From an uncultured Tateyamaria sp. (lineage in GTDB: Bacteria > Pseudomonadota > Alphaproteobacteria > Rhodobacterales > Rhodobacteraceae): DNA of 64,000 bases. The stretch is taken from assembly GCF_947487805.1 (NCBI RefSeq), contig NZ_CANKXW010000004.1:186001-250000 (forward strand). Reading direction: 5' to 3'. Under the pieces are notes generated by a model. That model did not search any database. It was not told the origin of the DNA and saw nothing but the letters and a program-made list of their open reading frames with translations. This document shows, one piece after another, positions 45,389-54,839 of this stretch. Both the position numbers and the translations under genes were made by a program. Each line of letters begins with the position of its first letter. Positions within the stretch are counted from its first letter, which is position 1.

Positions 45389-48318
45389 TCCAGAACCTCC
45401 GGTGCGGGCGCGGCGCTGATGTCCCATTCGCCGAACCGCGCCAACTGATCATAGTCGCGGCTGATCCGTTCCTTTTCGACCGCGCGGCGCGAGGTATAGC
45501 CCTTGTCCCCTTCCAGATAGGCGGACAGCAGGCTGACCAGTTCCGCCAAAACCTTGGCGGGCGGTTCTTCATCAAGCGGGGCGTCCTCGACCTTGGGGGT
45601 CGATCCAATGCCGATGAACTGGGCCGCCCGCACCGCCCGCACGCCCAGCGCGTCAAAGCCGCCCTGTTCGATCATCGCCGCCTCGATCAGCAGCTGCTTG
45701 TCGAAGTGTTTTTGCACGTCCTTTGATGGCAGTTGCCCGGTCTTGTAGTCATAAATGATCACATCACCCACGGGGTCCAGATCGATGCGGTCGGCGCGAC
45801 CCTCCAGCGTGGTGCGCACGCTGGGCAGGTCCAGCCTTCCGATTGCCTCGTCCTCGAACAGGGTCGGGGTGGCGCGCATCTGGCGGGCCTGTTCGGTGGA
45901 CACGATCCATTCGGCCGCGCGGGCGAGCCGCGCGTACATCAGCGCCCGCGCGGCGGGCCACGGCATCTCGCCCGCCAGCACCTCGTCCGCGTGGCGCATC
46001 AATGTCTCGACGGTCAGCGCGCCGGGGTTGTCCAGTGTTTGACGGACAAAGCGTTCCATGACCTCGTGGGCGAGAATACCGCGCAGCAGCGCATCCGGCG
46101 TTTGAACGAGCGGCGACAAGGCGCGCAGCCGCAGGACGTGCTTGGCATAGATCGCATAGGGATCGCGGATCAACGTCTTGATCTCGGTGACGGTAAACCG
46201 TCGCGGGCGGGCCGAGACGGGCGGGCAGGGGCTGGGCCGCTGGGCTTTGGGCGCATCCGGGCTGGCGTCAAGCTGGTCCGCCAGACGCAGCCAGTGTTCG
46301 CCGCGATTGCCAAGGTCGGACCAAAGATCCTCTCCACCCGGCAGGCCAGTCACAAGGTTCTGGATCCGGTTCATCCAGCGCGATGGCACTGTTTCGGCAT
46401 CATCCGACCGGATCGACCGGGTCAGCCAGACATGGCCCGCGCCAATCGCCTGTTGAAAGTCATGGGCCGACAACCCGATACGCCGCTCCGGCAGCAACAG
46501 GCCCGCGTCCTTTCGCATCTTGCGGTTCAACCACGGGTCCGGTTGTGCCGCCTCGGGCCAGGTTCCGTCGTTCAGCCCGGCAAGGATGACCAGATCGGCA
46601 CCCTGCACCCGCGCCTCGAGCGTACCCCAGATCATGATCGTTGGATGGGGGGCGTCGCGGTCGCGGACCTCTTCCTGTTGCAGGATACCATCGACGAGGG
46701 CGCTGTAATCCGCCGCCGACATCTCGCCGCCATGGGGGGCATGTTCGGCCAGTGACGCCATGGCCGCCTGCGCCTTTTGCCCCGCCTTTTTCTGCCACAG
46801 TCCGCCGGGGTCGGTGCCTGTCTGACCCGCTGCAATGGCCTCTGCCACGCGGATGTGCCGCGCGACCCAATCCTCAAGCGGCATCGGGGCCGGGTGATGC
46901 ATCCCGCACAGCGCCGTGCCCAGCCACGCGGCCCAGTCTTCCATACCCTCGACGCCTTCCCTGACCGCCAGCCGGAGCAAGCCCTGGGCATCTGGATAAG
47001 GCAGCCCGTCCTTGCGAATGCGCAACTCCAACCGTTCGGTGAACCGCTGGTGCAGGTTGCGGTCGGCCCCGGTATGGGTCAGCGGGTGTTTGAGCAGGGT
47101 CAGCAACGCCTCCGCATCCAGCGGTGCATCGAACAGGCGTGCCACATGGCGCAAGAACCGGCCCGGTGGTGACAGGTGCAGGGGCGTGCCCGCGCTGTCG
47201 TCCGGCAGGATGTTCCAACGGTCCAGCGCCGCCGTCACTTGCCGTGTCAGCATCCGGTCCGGCGTGATCAGGGCGGCGCGTTCGCCGGTTTCTGCGGCGG
47301 TGCGCAACCGCAGGGCAATGGCGATGGCCTCGGCGCGCGGAGTGTCTGCCTCCACCAGAGTGACATCGCGCAGCGCGTCGTCCAGATCGGTCAGCCGCGG
47401 CCCCTCGCGCCGCCACGCATCCGTCACAGGCGCCGGTCGCAGGGCCAGCGACACCAGCCTGTTGCGCGCAGGCGACGGGGGCGTATCAGGCGACCACCGC
47501 AGAATGTCGCCTGGTGACAGATCCAGCGATTGCGCCAATTTGAGGAACCGGAATTGTGGGTGGTCCTCTCCCATGGCGTCCTTGGCCATGGTTGCCCAGA
47601 CGGTGTCCATGTCGAAATCGAAACCCGGCAGGATCACGGCCCCCTGAGGCAACCTGCTGACGGCCTGCATCAGCAATTGCGTGGTGCCCCGCGATCCGGT
47701 GGAGCCGACAACAAGCACCGGATCGCTGGGTGGCGTATCGGCCCAGTGCGCGGCCAGCCGCAGCACTGTTTCTCGTTGACGTGCCTCCGGGTCGGGCGCG
47801 GTGGCGGTGTCGTCGATATAGGATTGCGCGATGCCGAAGAACCGCTGCGCCCGTTCCCAATGGCCGGATTGGTCCGACACGTCGAGCCGCGCAATCGTGT
47901 CCGCATCCACGCCTTCGCCCTGCATTTCGTCCATCAACGCGGCCAGACTGTCCGCCAGGTCAAATCCGGCGGTCACCGGGGCCAGATTGTCCTGATGCGC
48001 GATCAGGCGCTGGGTCAGGTTGACCAGCTCCAGGCGCCGCCGCAGGGGGGATGTCGCAGGCGGCAGGGCGGTGCCCGGCAGCAGCGTATCAAGGTCAGTC
48101 AACAGGCGGATCTGCGGCAGCAACCGTGGCGGGCCTGCATCGAACAGATCCCTCAGGCGCCGCGCCATGCGCCGCGTGTTCACGAACAGGGTAATCCGCG
48201 CCCACGCATCGGGCGGAGCTCCGTCCAAGCGTTGCTCTAGGCCGCGCAGAACCGCCGCCGGGAAATCCACCCCGATGGGGCAGCCAAAAAGGCGCGGGCG
48301 GCCCCGGTCTTCAAACAT
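45385..48318 (-). CDS. addB: Double-strand break repair protein AddB
   Basis: AddB is the partner of AddA in recombinational repair. The 977-aa protein is of the alphaproteobacterial AddB type: it keeps a degenerate helicase domain (VVGSTGSRGTTQLLMQAV at a Walker A-like site) and has a C-terminal nuclease domain (DPVGDVIIYDYKTGQLPSKD) with the Asp and Lys of the RecB family. It overlaps murU by 8 nt upstream and addA by 4 nt downstream. Confidence 0.95.
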   Translation of the reverse strand: MFEDRGRPRLFGCPIGVDFPAAVLRGLEQRLDGAPPDAWARITLFVNTRRMARRLRDLFDAGPPRLLPQIRLLTDLDTLLPGTALPPATSPLRRRLELVNLTQRLIAHQDNLAPVTAGFDLADSLAALMDEMQGEGVDADTIARLDVSDQSGHWERAQRFFGIAQSYIDDTATAPDPEARQRETVLRLAAHWADTPPSDPVLVVGSTGSRGTTQLLMQAVSRLPQGAVILPGFDFDMDTVWATMAKDAMGEDHPQFRFLKLAQSLDLSPGDILRWSPDTPPSPARNRLVSLALRPAPVTDAWRREGPRLTDLDDALRDVTLVEADTPRAEAIAIALRLRTAAETGERAALITPDRMLTRQVTAALDRWNILPDDSAGTPLHLSPPGRFLRHVARLFDAPLDAEALLTLLKHPLTHTGADRNLHQRFTERLELRIRKDGLPYPDAQGLLRLAVREGVEGMEDWAAWLGTALCGMHHPAPMPLEDWVARHIRVAEAIAAGQTGTDPGGLWQKKAGQKAQAAMASLAEHAPHGGEMSAADYSALVDGILQQEEVRDRDAPHPTIMIWGTLEARVQGADLVILAGLNDGTWPEAAQPDPWLNRKMRKDAGLLLPERRIGLSAHDFQQAIGAGHVWLTRSIRSDDAETVPSRWMNRIQNLVTGLPGGEDLWSDLGNRGEHWLRLADQLDASPDAPKAQRPSPCPPVSARPRRFTVTEIKTLIRDPYAIYAKHVLRLRALSPLVQTPDALLRGILAHEVMERFVRQTLDNPGALTVETLMRHADEVLAGEMPWPAARALMYARLARAAEWIVSTEQARQMRATPTLFEDEAIGRLDLPSVRTTLEGRADRIDLDPVGDVIIYDYKTGQLPSKDVQKHFDKQLLIEAAMIEQGGFDALGVRAVRAAQFIGIGSTPKVEDAPLDEEPPAKVLAELVSLLSAYLEGDKGYTSRRAVEKERISRDYDQLARFGEWDISAAPAPEVLE

Positions 48319-49003
48319 GGTACTGGGCCAGCATCTCCTCGGCCTCCTTGATCCCGCCGGGATGACCTACATCGCACCAGCGCCCGGCATAGCGCGCGCC
48401 ATACAGACGGCCACGGTCCGCCATCATGTTCCAGACGACATTCAGGGAAAACGCCCGCTCTGCCACGTCATGCAGCAGGTCGGTCTTGAGGATCTGAACA
48501 CCGCCGTAAACATACGCGCTGCCGCGATGCAGCGCGCCTTGGTCATCAATGTCGAAATCGCCGCCGCCCTGCCGCCCCAGCACATGGGTCATCGGCACGC
48601 AGGTCAGCAGGGCGTCCATGCGCGCGGGATTCCACTGCGCCAGCAGTTGCGCCACAGGATTGGGCCCGGCCCATACCGCATCCGTGTTCATCGTCAAAAC
48701 CGGCCCCGCACCCAGATGCGGCAGCGCGTTGCGCAACCCGCCGCCGGTGTCGAGGATATCGGGCGCTTCGCGCAGCACGGTCACATCCGTCCCCGCCAGG
48801 TGCTGTTCCAGCTGGTCAGGCAAATAGTGTGCGTTAACCACAATCGGTTGCGCGCCGACCGCGCGGCCCAGCGCCAGCGCGTGGTCGATCAAGGGCCGCC
48901 CGGCCACCTCGATCAACGGTTTGGGGCGCGTGTCGGTCAGGGGGCGCATCCGCGAGCCAAACCCCGCCGCAAAGAGCATCAGGGCCGGGGGATCGTTGCG
49001 CAT
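48311..49003 (-). CDS. murU: N-acetylmuramate alpha-1-phosphate uridylyltransferase
   Basis: MurU makes UDP-MurNAc from MurNAc-1-phosphate in a cell-wall recycling bypass of MurA. The 230-aa protein has the nucleotidyltransferase signature FAAGFGSRMRPLTDTRPKPL and TMNTDAVWAG, with the metal Asp, and GGGDFDIDDQG. General sugar-nucleotide transferases look similar; the assignment rests on its position after an AmgK-type kinase, which it overlaps by 25 nt. It overlaps addB by 8 nt. Confidence 0.87.
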   Translation of the reverse strand: MRNDPPALMLFAAGFGSRMRPLTDTRPKPLIEVAGRPLIDHALALGRAVGAQPIVVNAHYLPDQLEQHLAGTDVTVLREAPDILDTGGGLRNALPHLGAGPVLTMNTDAVWAGPNPVAQLLAQWNPARMDALLTCVPMTHVLGRQGGGDFDIDDQGALHRGSAYVYGGVQILKTDLLHDVAERAFSLNVVWNMMADRGRLYGARYAGRWCDVGHPGGIKEAEEMLAQYHV

Positions 49004-49998
49004 TGATCTTTGAGCCTTTGAAGGAGGGCAGGGGTGGGCACGGGCATCGCGGCCTGCACCAGCGGTGCAATATCGCTTAGCGCCGGATGGGTCAGATCAG
49101 TCTGCAAATGGTCCCAAACGCGGGGGATCAGGTCGACATAGTGCGGCTTGCCATAGAGCATCGACAACCGGGCAAAGACGCAAAGGATGCGCATATTCCG
49201 CTGCACACCGAGGAGTGCATAGGCGGCTCTGAACGCGGCGGCATCCGTGCCCGTCGCCGCGACATAACGGGCAACCATCCGCTCCGCCACCGTCGGTGGC
49301 ACGTCGCGCCGGGCATCCTGCGCAATCGACACGAGGTCATAGGCCGGGTGGCCCAGCATCGCGTCCTGATAATCAAGCAACCCCACGCGCGCCACGCCCG
49401 TCCGCTCCGGCAACCAGATCAGGTTTTCGGCGTGATAGTCGCGCTGGATCAGCACAGGCTCGACCGCATCCATCGGCAACAAAACCGCGTGAAACGCCTC
49501 GGCAAATTGCGCCCTTTGGTCTGTATCGATTTCGCCGGTTGTGCCGCGCTGATACCAATCAAACGCAAGGCAGGCCAAATCCGTCATCACCCGTGCATCG
49601 TATCGGGGCAGGTCCGGCGGAGAGCTGCGATGCAGGTGCACCAGCACGTCCGTGGCCGCGTCATACAGAGGGGCTTCGCACGCCGGATCGGCGGCCATGA
49701 CCCGCGCGAACAGATCGTCGCCCAGATCCTCGATCAGCAGAAAACCGTTGGTCTCGTCCTGCGCAAAGATGTCTGGCGCGGACAGACCCGCCGCGCGCAA
49801 GACGCGCGTGATGTGCACAAATGGTCGGACATCCTCGCCCTTGTCCGGCGGGGCGTCCATCAGAATGGCGGTTTGATCGCCCTTGCGCAGCCGTTCATAC
49901 CGGCGGTTGGAGGCATCGCCCGCTACAAGCTTGCGCGGTGCACCCCCCCAGCCCGCAACGTCCAGAAACACGATGCTCGCCTGCGATCGATCATCCAT
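48979..49998 (-). CDS. amgK: Anomeric MurNAc/GlcNAc kinase (aminoglycoside phosphotransferase fold)
   Basis: AmgK phosphorylates MurNAc at C1 so that MurU can activate it. The 339-aa protein has the aminoglycoside phosphotransferase fold: IQRDYHAENLIWL (catalytic Asp, HxxN) and VGLLDYQDAMLGHPAYDL (metal-binding Asp). These alone would only say kinase of the APH family; the adjacent murU makes AmgK likely. It overlaps tsaE by 8 nt and murU by 25 nt. Confidence 0.87.
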   Translation of the reverse strand: MDDRSQASIVFLDVAGWGGAPRKLVAGDASNRRYERLRKGDQTAILMDAPPDKGEDVRPFVHITRVLRAAGLSAPDIFAQDETNGFLLIEDLGDDLFARVMAADPACEAPLYDAATDVLVHLHRSSPPDLPRYDARVMTDLACLAFDWYQRGTTGEIDTDQRAQFAEAFHAVLLPMDAVEPVLIQRDYHAENLIWLPERTGVARVGLLDYQDAMLGHPAYDLVSIAQDARRDVPPTVAERMVARYVAATGTDAAAFRAAYALLGVQRNMRILCVFARLSMLYGKPHYVDLIPRVWDHLQTDLTHPALSDIAPLVQAAMPVPTPALLQRLKDQCATIPRP

Positions 49999-50464
49999 CT
50001 GCCAGCACCCCCGTCAGTCGTGCGGACCATTTCGCGTCCGTCCAGTGCAGCGTAACGTGCCGCGCCATATCATCGACGGTAATCTGCATGTGCAGCGCAT
50101 CCGCGGGCGTCACAGGCCCCAACCGGTCCGGCCATTCCACCAGACAGATCGCATCGTCGAACGCCTCGACCAGGCCCAGTTCATCGATTTCCTGATCCGA
50201 TGTCACGCGATAGAGGTCGGTGTGCCACAGCGGACCCTGCGCGGTGTCGTATGTCTGGACAAGCGTGAATGTCGGAGAGGGCACGTCCTCTGGCACATCC
50301 AGAATGGACTGGATCAGGGACCGCGCGAAATGTGTCTTTCCCGCCCCCACCTGACCGTCCAGCAGCACGGTGTCGCCCGGCGCCAGCCGCGGCGCAATCC
50401 GTGCGGCACAGGCGGCGGCGGCATCGGCATCGCGCCAAGAAATGGACTGGGGGCTTTGGATCAT
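49991..50464 (-). CDS. tsaE: tRNA t6A biosynthesis ATPase TsaE
   Basis: TsaE works with TsaB, TsaD and TsaC to make N6-threonylcarbamoyladenosine at A37 of ANN-decoding tRNAs. The 157-aa protein has P-loop GQVGAGKTHFARSLI (about residues 38-52), VPSPTFTLVQTYD and LVEWPDRL. It is the first gene of the tsaE-amgK-murU-addB-addA operon. TsaD is encoded elsewhere in this window, at 62785. Confidence 0.95.
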   Translation of the reverse strand: MIQSPQSISWRDADAAAACAARIAPRLAPGDTVLLDGQVGAGKTHFARSLIQSILDVPEDVPSPTFTLVQTYDTAQGPLWHTDLYRVTSDQEIDELGLVEAFDDAICLVEWPDRLGPVTPADALHMQITVDDMARHVTLHWTDAKWSARLTGVLADG

Positions 50465-50509
50465 GGGGCCAAACTATCTGCATCGCCGGGCGCTGCAAGC
50501 AGAATGACC

Positions 50510-52018
50510 CTAGCCCTTGGCGGCAACAGGCACTGCCTGCGGAGCAAGCGCAAACCGAATGACGGTTGCGCCAGAGGCGATGGGCGACAGCCTGACCTGA
50601 CAGGCGCCGTGGGTTACGTGCTCCACATCGGCCTCCCAGGACACGCGTTCGCCAAGCCGCATGACGAAATCACGCATGTCGCCCCATGCGGGATGGGGCT
50701 TTGCGTTGGCCTGCCATTCTCTAAGGCAATCCACGATGGTCACGTCGGCAAAGCTGTTGTCGGGATCCATCTTCCACATCTCGCGATAGGCCGCGTTGCA
50801 GAATGTCAGCACCCCCGCCGAAGAGAATACCGCCAGCGCGTCCTCGAACGTGTCCATCAGCGATTGACCCAGCTCCAGCTCTGCCCGGAAGTTACGGGTC
50901 AGGGAAATCTCGGCCGTAATATCCTCGATCAAAAAGGCGACGGCCCCGTCGGGATGCGGCCGCCCGTTCACCCGGTATGTGTGACCGGTATCCAGCGTCC
51001 AGGTCTCCTGGTAACTGCCATGGCTGGCGGCGGCGATCATCTCGGTGATCTCCTGCCGCCACGAGCTGTAATTCTTGGGCTCCGGCATCACGCGGTTGTC
51101 GCGCAACCGGTCAAAGAAGGACAGCAGGTCAGGCCGCGCGCTCAGGAACTCCGCAGGCAGGGATGTCAGGTCGACCAGCGCCGGGTTGAACAGCGCCAGT
51201 TGCCCGTTGCGGTCAAAGATGGCCAAGCCGATGGACAGCTGGGCAAAGGTCTTGGCCAGTGTCTGGACGAAATTGCGCTGGGCAATCTCGGCCTGGATCA
51301 CCGCGTTGATGTTGACAGCGTGATAGATGCTGTCGCTGCCCGCGCGGGTTGCGGTGACGTTGTACCATTCGGTGCTGTCGGTGCTGTCGATATGAACCGG
51401 AACGCGCACCATGTTCTTGCCGTCAAACCCGCTCTGATCCAGATCGAACAGGGGGGTCGCGTCCTCATTGTCGTTGGTCAGGTCAGCCAGTTCTGCGTAG
51501 GCCGTGTTGTGCCATTGGATGTTGCCATGCCCATCGGCCAGCCAGATGGGATAAGGCGCGTCCGTCGCCGCCAGCCGCAGCGTATCCAGCTCGGCCTCCA
51601 GCGATTTGACCATGTGGATGGTGCCAGCATCGGTGGCATCGTCCTGTTCGATGACCACGCGGGTCATCCCGTTCTCACGGGTGAGGCGCAGCAAGGCGGG
51701 GTCGTCGTCGGCCACCGAAGGCAGTGTCATCGACGTGGCATCGGGCAACGCATCGGCGTCCGGCAATCCCGGAAAGCGCGAAACAAGACCGGCGCGCAGG
51801 GCCTGCCAATCGGTTTCAGCCGCATCGCGGTTCAACAGGGCGCGTGCATGGTGCGACGCGTGTTCCAAATCCAGATCAGAAAACAGAAAATGCAGCCCGC
51901 CATTGCCCGGTGGCACCTGCGCAGCGCGCGGCGCCACCTGCCTGTTCAGGAAAATCAGCCCGACCGCAATCGAAACGGCCGCGGACCCGATGACAGTGAT
52001 AATTTCAACAGCAGTCAC
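50510..52018 (-). CDS. PAS-domain membrane protein without a kinase domain
   Basis: This 502-aa protein has one N-terminal membrane helix (EIITVIGSAAVSIAVGLIFL) and then at least two or three PAS-like segments: IWLADGHGNIQWHNTAYAEL (about 145-165), LAIFDRNGQLALFNPALVDL (about 270) and ALAVFSSAGVLTFCNAAYRE (about 395). I find no His-phosphotransfer H-box, no ATPase (N, G1, G2) motifs and no GGDEF/EAL. The start is GTG at 52018 with AGGTG close by; a TTG 21 nt upstream is possible. It lies 84 nt downstream of regB on the same strand, between regB and tsaE. It may be a sensor whose kinase domain was lost. Confidence 0.8.
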   Translation of the reverse strand: MTAVEIITVIGSAAVSIAVGLIFLNRQVAPRAAQVPPGNGGLHFLFSDLDLEHASHHARALLNRDAAETDWQALRAGLVSRFPGLPDADALPDATSMTLPSVADDDPALLRLTRENGMTRVVIEQDDATDAGTIHMVKSLEAELDTLRLAATDAPYPIWLADGHGNIQWHNTAYAELADLTNDNEDATPLFDLDQSGFDGKNMVRVPVHIDSTDSTEWYNVTATRAGSDSIYHAVNINAVIQAEIAQRNFVQTLAKTFAQLSIGLAIFDRNGQLALFNPALVDLTSLPAEFLSARPDLLSFFDRLRDNRVMPEPKNYSSWRQEITEMIAAASHGSYQETWTLDTGHTYRVNGRPHPDGAVAFLIEDITAEISLTRNFRAELELGQSLMDTFEDALAVFSSAGVLTFCNAAYREMWKMDPDNSFADVTIVDCLREWQANAKPHPAWGDMRDFVMRLGERVSWEADVEHVTHGACQVRLSPIASGATVIRFALAPQAVPVAAKG

Positions 52019-52102
52019 GCACCTGCACCTTATCGCCAACCCAGATCCTATGTACCTTCACCAAGGTTAATGCGCGGTTAACCTCTATGAATTTTTTAGT
52101 AA

Positions 52103-53500
52103 TCAGGAGGTAATGGGCTCGTTGCGTCCTTGTGGCAATGCGTTGTCGCCTGTGCGGGCGTCAATCTTGCTGCGCGGCCACTGCACCTCGACAATTGCGC
52201 CGACGTGATGGCCCTCGGGGCTGGCGCTGCTGTAGGGATCCGCACCGTTGGCAAAGGACAGCTCCGCCCCCGACCGTTCCAGCAACGTCTTGGCTATGAA
52301 GAGGCCCAGCCCCATCCCTTCGTAGCCGGGGCGCTGTTGATTGTCGGTCTGCGTCTTGCGTCGGCGGACAAAGGGATCACCGATGCGGCCCAGCAATTGC
52401 GGCGGGTACCCCCGCCCGTCATCCATGATGCGCAACGTGATGATGTCGTCATTCCAATGCGCCTCGATCCAGACGGTCGAGCGGGCAAAATCCACCGCGT
52501 TCTGCACGAGGTTCCGCAGCCCATGGATGATCTCGGGTTGGCGCAGGATGGCGGGCTGGTCAATGGCATCACCGGCGTCTGGGTCGTGCGTGTATTCCAC
52601 CAATTTGCCGCGGTGTTCATGCGGCTCTGCGGCCTCCTGAACCACGGTCATCAACGGGGCCTGCCGCAGGTGCAGATCGTCTTTGCCCGCGCGACCCATA
52701 TCCCGCAGGATATCACGGCAGCGGTCCGCCTGTTCACGGATCAACGCGGCATCGTCGCGCAACTCCGGCATGTCCGACAACTCTTCGATCAGTTCGGCGC
52801 TGGTCAGCTTGATCGTCGCCAGCGGCGTACCCAGTTCGTGCGCGGCAGCAGCAACAACACCGCCCAGATCGGTCAGCTTCTGTTCGCGCGACAGGGCCAT
52901 TTGCGTCGCGGCCAGCGCGTCCGACATCGAATGGATCTCGGACGTGACGCGGCGCGAATAAAGGCCGATAAAGCAAATCGCGATCACTAGCGCGATCCAG
53001 TTCCCGAACACGAACAGATCCGGAATGCGCAGCAGATATCCAAGCTCTGTCCGCAATGGCAGGTGATATTCCGACAGCAAGGTCACGATCACAATGGCTG
53101 TCGCCGCCACCAGAACCGTCGAGCGCGTCGTAAGCACAGCGGCGGAAATGGTCACCGGCCCCAGCATCAACAGCGCAAACGGATTGTTCAGCCCACCGGT
53201 CAGGAACAGCAGGAATCCCAGCTGCAACAGATCGAACAGAACCATCAGCAGGTTCTCGCGTTCGGTCAGACGCTTGTTTTCCGGAAAGACGAAAATGGCG
53301 ATCAGGTTGCCGATCACCGACACGCCAACCGCGAGGTAACACAGCCCAAGCTCAAGCTGGAGCCCGTACATCCGCTGCGCCACGGTCAGTGCGACAAGCT
53401 GGCCGACAATCGCCACCCAACGCAAAAGGATCATCGTCCGCAAACGGATCCAGTTGGACCGCTGTTGCCCGGTCAGAAGGCCGATATTGGGTTGCGCCAT
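52103..53500 (-). CDS. regB: Redox sensor histidine kinase RegB/PrrB
   Basis: RegB senses the redox state of the quinone pool and phosphorylates RegA, controlling photosystem, respiration and nitrogen genes in this group. The 465-aa protein has six membrane helices with the quinone-site motif GGLNNPF (residues 102-108), the phosphorylated His221 in AAAAHELGTPLATI, redox-active Cys261 in DRCRDIL, and ATPase motifs NLVQNAVDFA, DDGRGYP and GMGLGLFIAK. The frame is open far upstream, but the ATG at 53500 (MAQPNIGLLTG) fits the family. It diverges from senC across 79 bp. Confidence 0.96.
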   Translation of the reverse strand: MAQPNIGLLTGQQRSNWIRLRTMILLRWVAIVGQLVALTVAQRMYGLQLELGLCYLAVGVSVIGNLIAIFVFPENKRLTERENLLMVLFDLLQLGFLLFLTGGLNNPFALLMLGPVTISAAVLTTRSTVLVAATAIVIVTLLSEYHLPLRTELGYLLRIPDLFVFGNWIALVIAICFIGLYSRRVTSEIHSMSDALAATQMALSREQKLTDLGGVVAAAAHELGTPLATIKLTSAELIEELSDMPELRDDAALIREQADRCRDILRDMGRAGKDDLHLRQAPLMTVVQEAAEPHEHRGKLVEYTHDPDAGDAIDQPAILRQPEIIHGLRNLVQNAVDFARSTVWIEAHWNDDIITLRIMDDGRGYPPQLLGRIGDPFVRRRKTQTDNQQRPGYEGMGLGLFIAKTLLERSGAELSFANGADPYSSASPEGHHVGAIVEVQWPRSKIDARTGDNALPQGRNEPITS

Positions 53501-53579
53501 TGTGTCACTACTTCGTTTATTGCACTGGGCCAGAGGATCGTTAGCTAGTGTCCTAGCGCATCTCAACCCCGAGGACACC

Positions 53580-54197
53580 ATGACCCGCATCATCGCACCT
53601 GTCGCCGCTCTTGTCGCTGCCCTGTTTATCGGCGGCATCTGGTGGGCCACGCAGGGCGGGCAAAGCGCAGGCATCGGCCAGTGCACCGCCACCAAGATCG
53701 CGGGCGATGGCAACGAGATCGGCGGCCCGTTCGAACTGGTCAACGCCGAGGGTCAGACCGTGACCGACAAGGACGTGATCACCGAACCGTCGCTGATCTA
53801 TTTCGGCTATACGTTCTGCCCGGATGTGTGCCCGCTCGACACTGCACGCAACGCCGAAGCGGTTGATATCCTCGCCGAACGCGGCATGTCCGTGACGCCC
53901 GTTTTCATCACCGTTGACCCGGAACGCGACACGCCGGAACTGGTCGGCGACTTCGCCTTCAACCTCCATGAAAGGATGATCGGGCTGACCGGTACGCTGG
54001 AACAGACGGATGCGGCCAGCAAGGCCTACCGGACCTATTACAAGCACCATGACAAAAGCGATGAGTTCTATCTGGTGGACCACTCGACCTTCACTTACCT
54101 CGTTCTGCCGGAACAGGGATTTGTCGAATTCTTCCGCCGCGACGTCACCGCAGAGGCCATGGCAGACCGCGTTGGATGCTTTGTCGAAAACGCCTGA
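53580..54197 (+). CDS. senC: SCO1/SenC/PrrC copper-binding thioredoxin-fold protein
   Basis: SenC (PrrC) is a membrane-anchored periplasmic copper protein needed for cytochrome c oxidase assembly and redox signalling. The 205-aa protein has an N-terminal membrane anchor (VAALVAALFIGGIWWA), the copper motif FCPDVCP (Cys80, Cys84) and the third ligand His168 in LVDHSTFTYL. GAGG precedes the ATG. It lies between divergent regB and regA, the classical regB-senC-regA layout of Rhodobacterales. Confidence 0.95.
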   Translation: MTRIIAPVAALVAALFIGGIWWATQGGQSAGIGQCTATKIAGDGNEIGGPFELVNAEGQTVTDKDVITEPSLIYFGYTFCPDVCPLDTARNAEAVDILAERGMSVTPVFITVDPERDTPELVGDFAFNLHERMIGLTGTLEQTDAASKAYRTYYKHHDKSDEFYLVDHSTFTYLVLPEQGFVEFFRRDVTAEAMADRVGCFVENA

Positions 54198-54280
54198 AAA
54201 AGCGGAATAATTTGACCACACCCCATGACCGCGCCATATTCAGCCTCAGCCAAAAAATTATGCGGGAACGGGAGAACCTG

Positions 54281-54835
54281 ATGCCGGAAGCAGCACAGTA
54301 CGAGTTGGGCGAAGACAAGTCTCTCTTGCTTGTCGATGACGATGAACCGTTTCTGCGACGCCTCGCCAAGGCCATGGAAAAACGCGGTTTCGAGATTGAG
54401 ACAGCCGACAGCGTGACCGCCGGCAAGGCCATCGCCACCGCGCGCCCACCTGCCTATGCGGTGGTCGATCTGCGGCTCGAGGATGGCAATGGGCTCGACG
54501 TGGTCGAGGTGCTGCGCGAAAAACGTCCCGATGCGCGGGTGGTTGTACTGACCGGGTACGGCGCCATCGCCACCGCCGTCGCTGCCGTCAAGATCGGGGC
54601 CACAGACTATCTGTCGAAACCTGCTGATGCGACCGACATTACCAATGCGCTTCTGGCGCGTGGCGACGATTTGCCACCGCCTCCCGAAAACCCGATGAGC
54701 GCGGACCGGGTGCGGTGGGAACACATCCAGCGTGTTTATGAACTATGCGATCGGAACGTGTCTGAAACGGCGCGGCGTCTGAACATGCACCGCCGCACGC
54801 TGCAACGTATTCTGGCCAAGCGTTCGCCGCGCTGA
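54281..54835 (+). CDS. regA: Redox response regulator RegA/PrrA
   Basis: RegA is the DNA-binding partner of RegB. The 184-aa protein (the same length as Rhodobacter PrrA) has phospho-acceptor Asp63 in AVVDLRLEDG, the acidic pocket DDD at 19-21, Lys in LSKPAD, a Pro-rich linker (DLPPPPENP) and a Fis-type helix-turn-helix (SETARRLNMHRRTLQRILAK). GGAGAA precedes the ATG at 54281. It is 83 nt after senC and converges with the acetyltransferase gene with a 4-nt gap. Confidence 0.97.
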   Translation: MPEAAQYELGEDKSLLLVDDDEPFLRRLAKAMEKRGFEIETADSVTAGKAIATARPPAYAVVDLRLEDGNGLDVVEVLREKRPDARVVVLTGYGAIATAVAAVKIGATDYLSKPADATDITNALLARGDDLPPPPENPMSADRVRWEHIQRVYELCDRNVSETARRLNMHRRTLQRILAKRSPR

Positions 54836-54839
54836 CGCG

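Noticed and set aside
49883-52081. 732-codon plus-strand frame opposite tsaE and the PAS gene
   Set aside because: Spans three real minus-strand reading frames and has shadow-type composition.
53544-53557. Short inverted repeat GCTAG-TGTC-CTAGC between regB and senC
   Set aside because: Five-base arms are too short to call an operator; it does not fit the RegA consensus.
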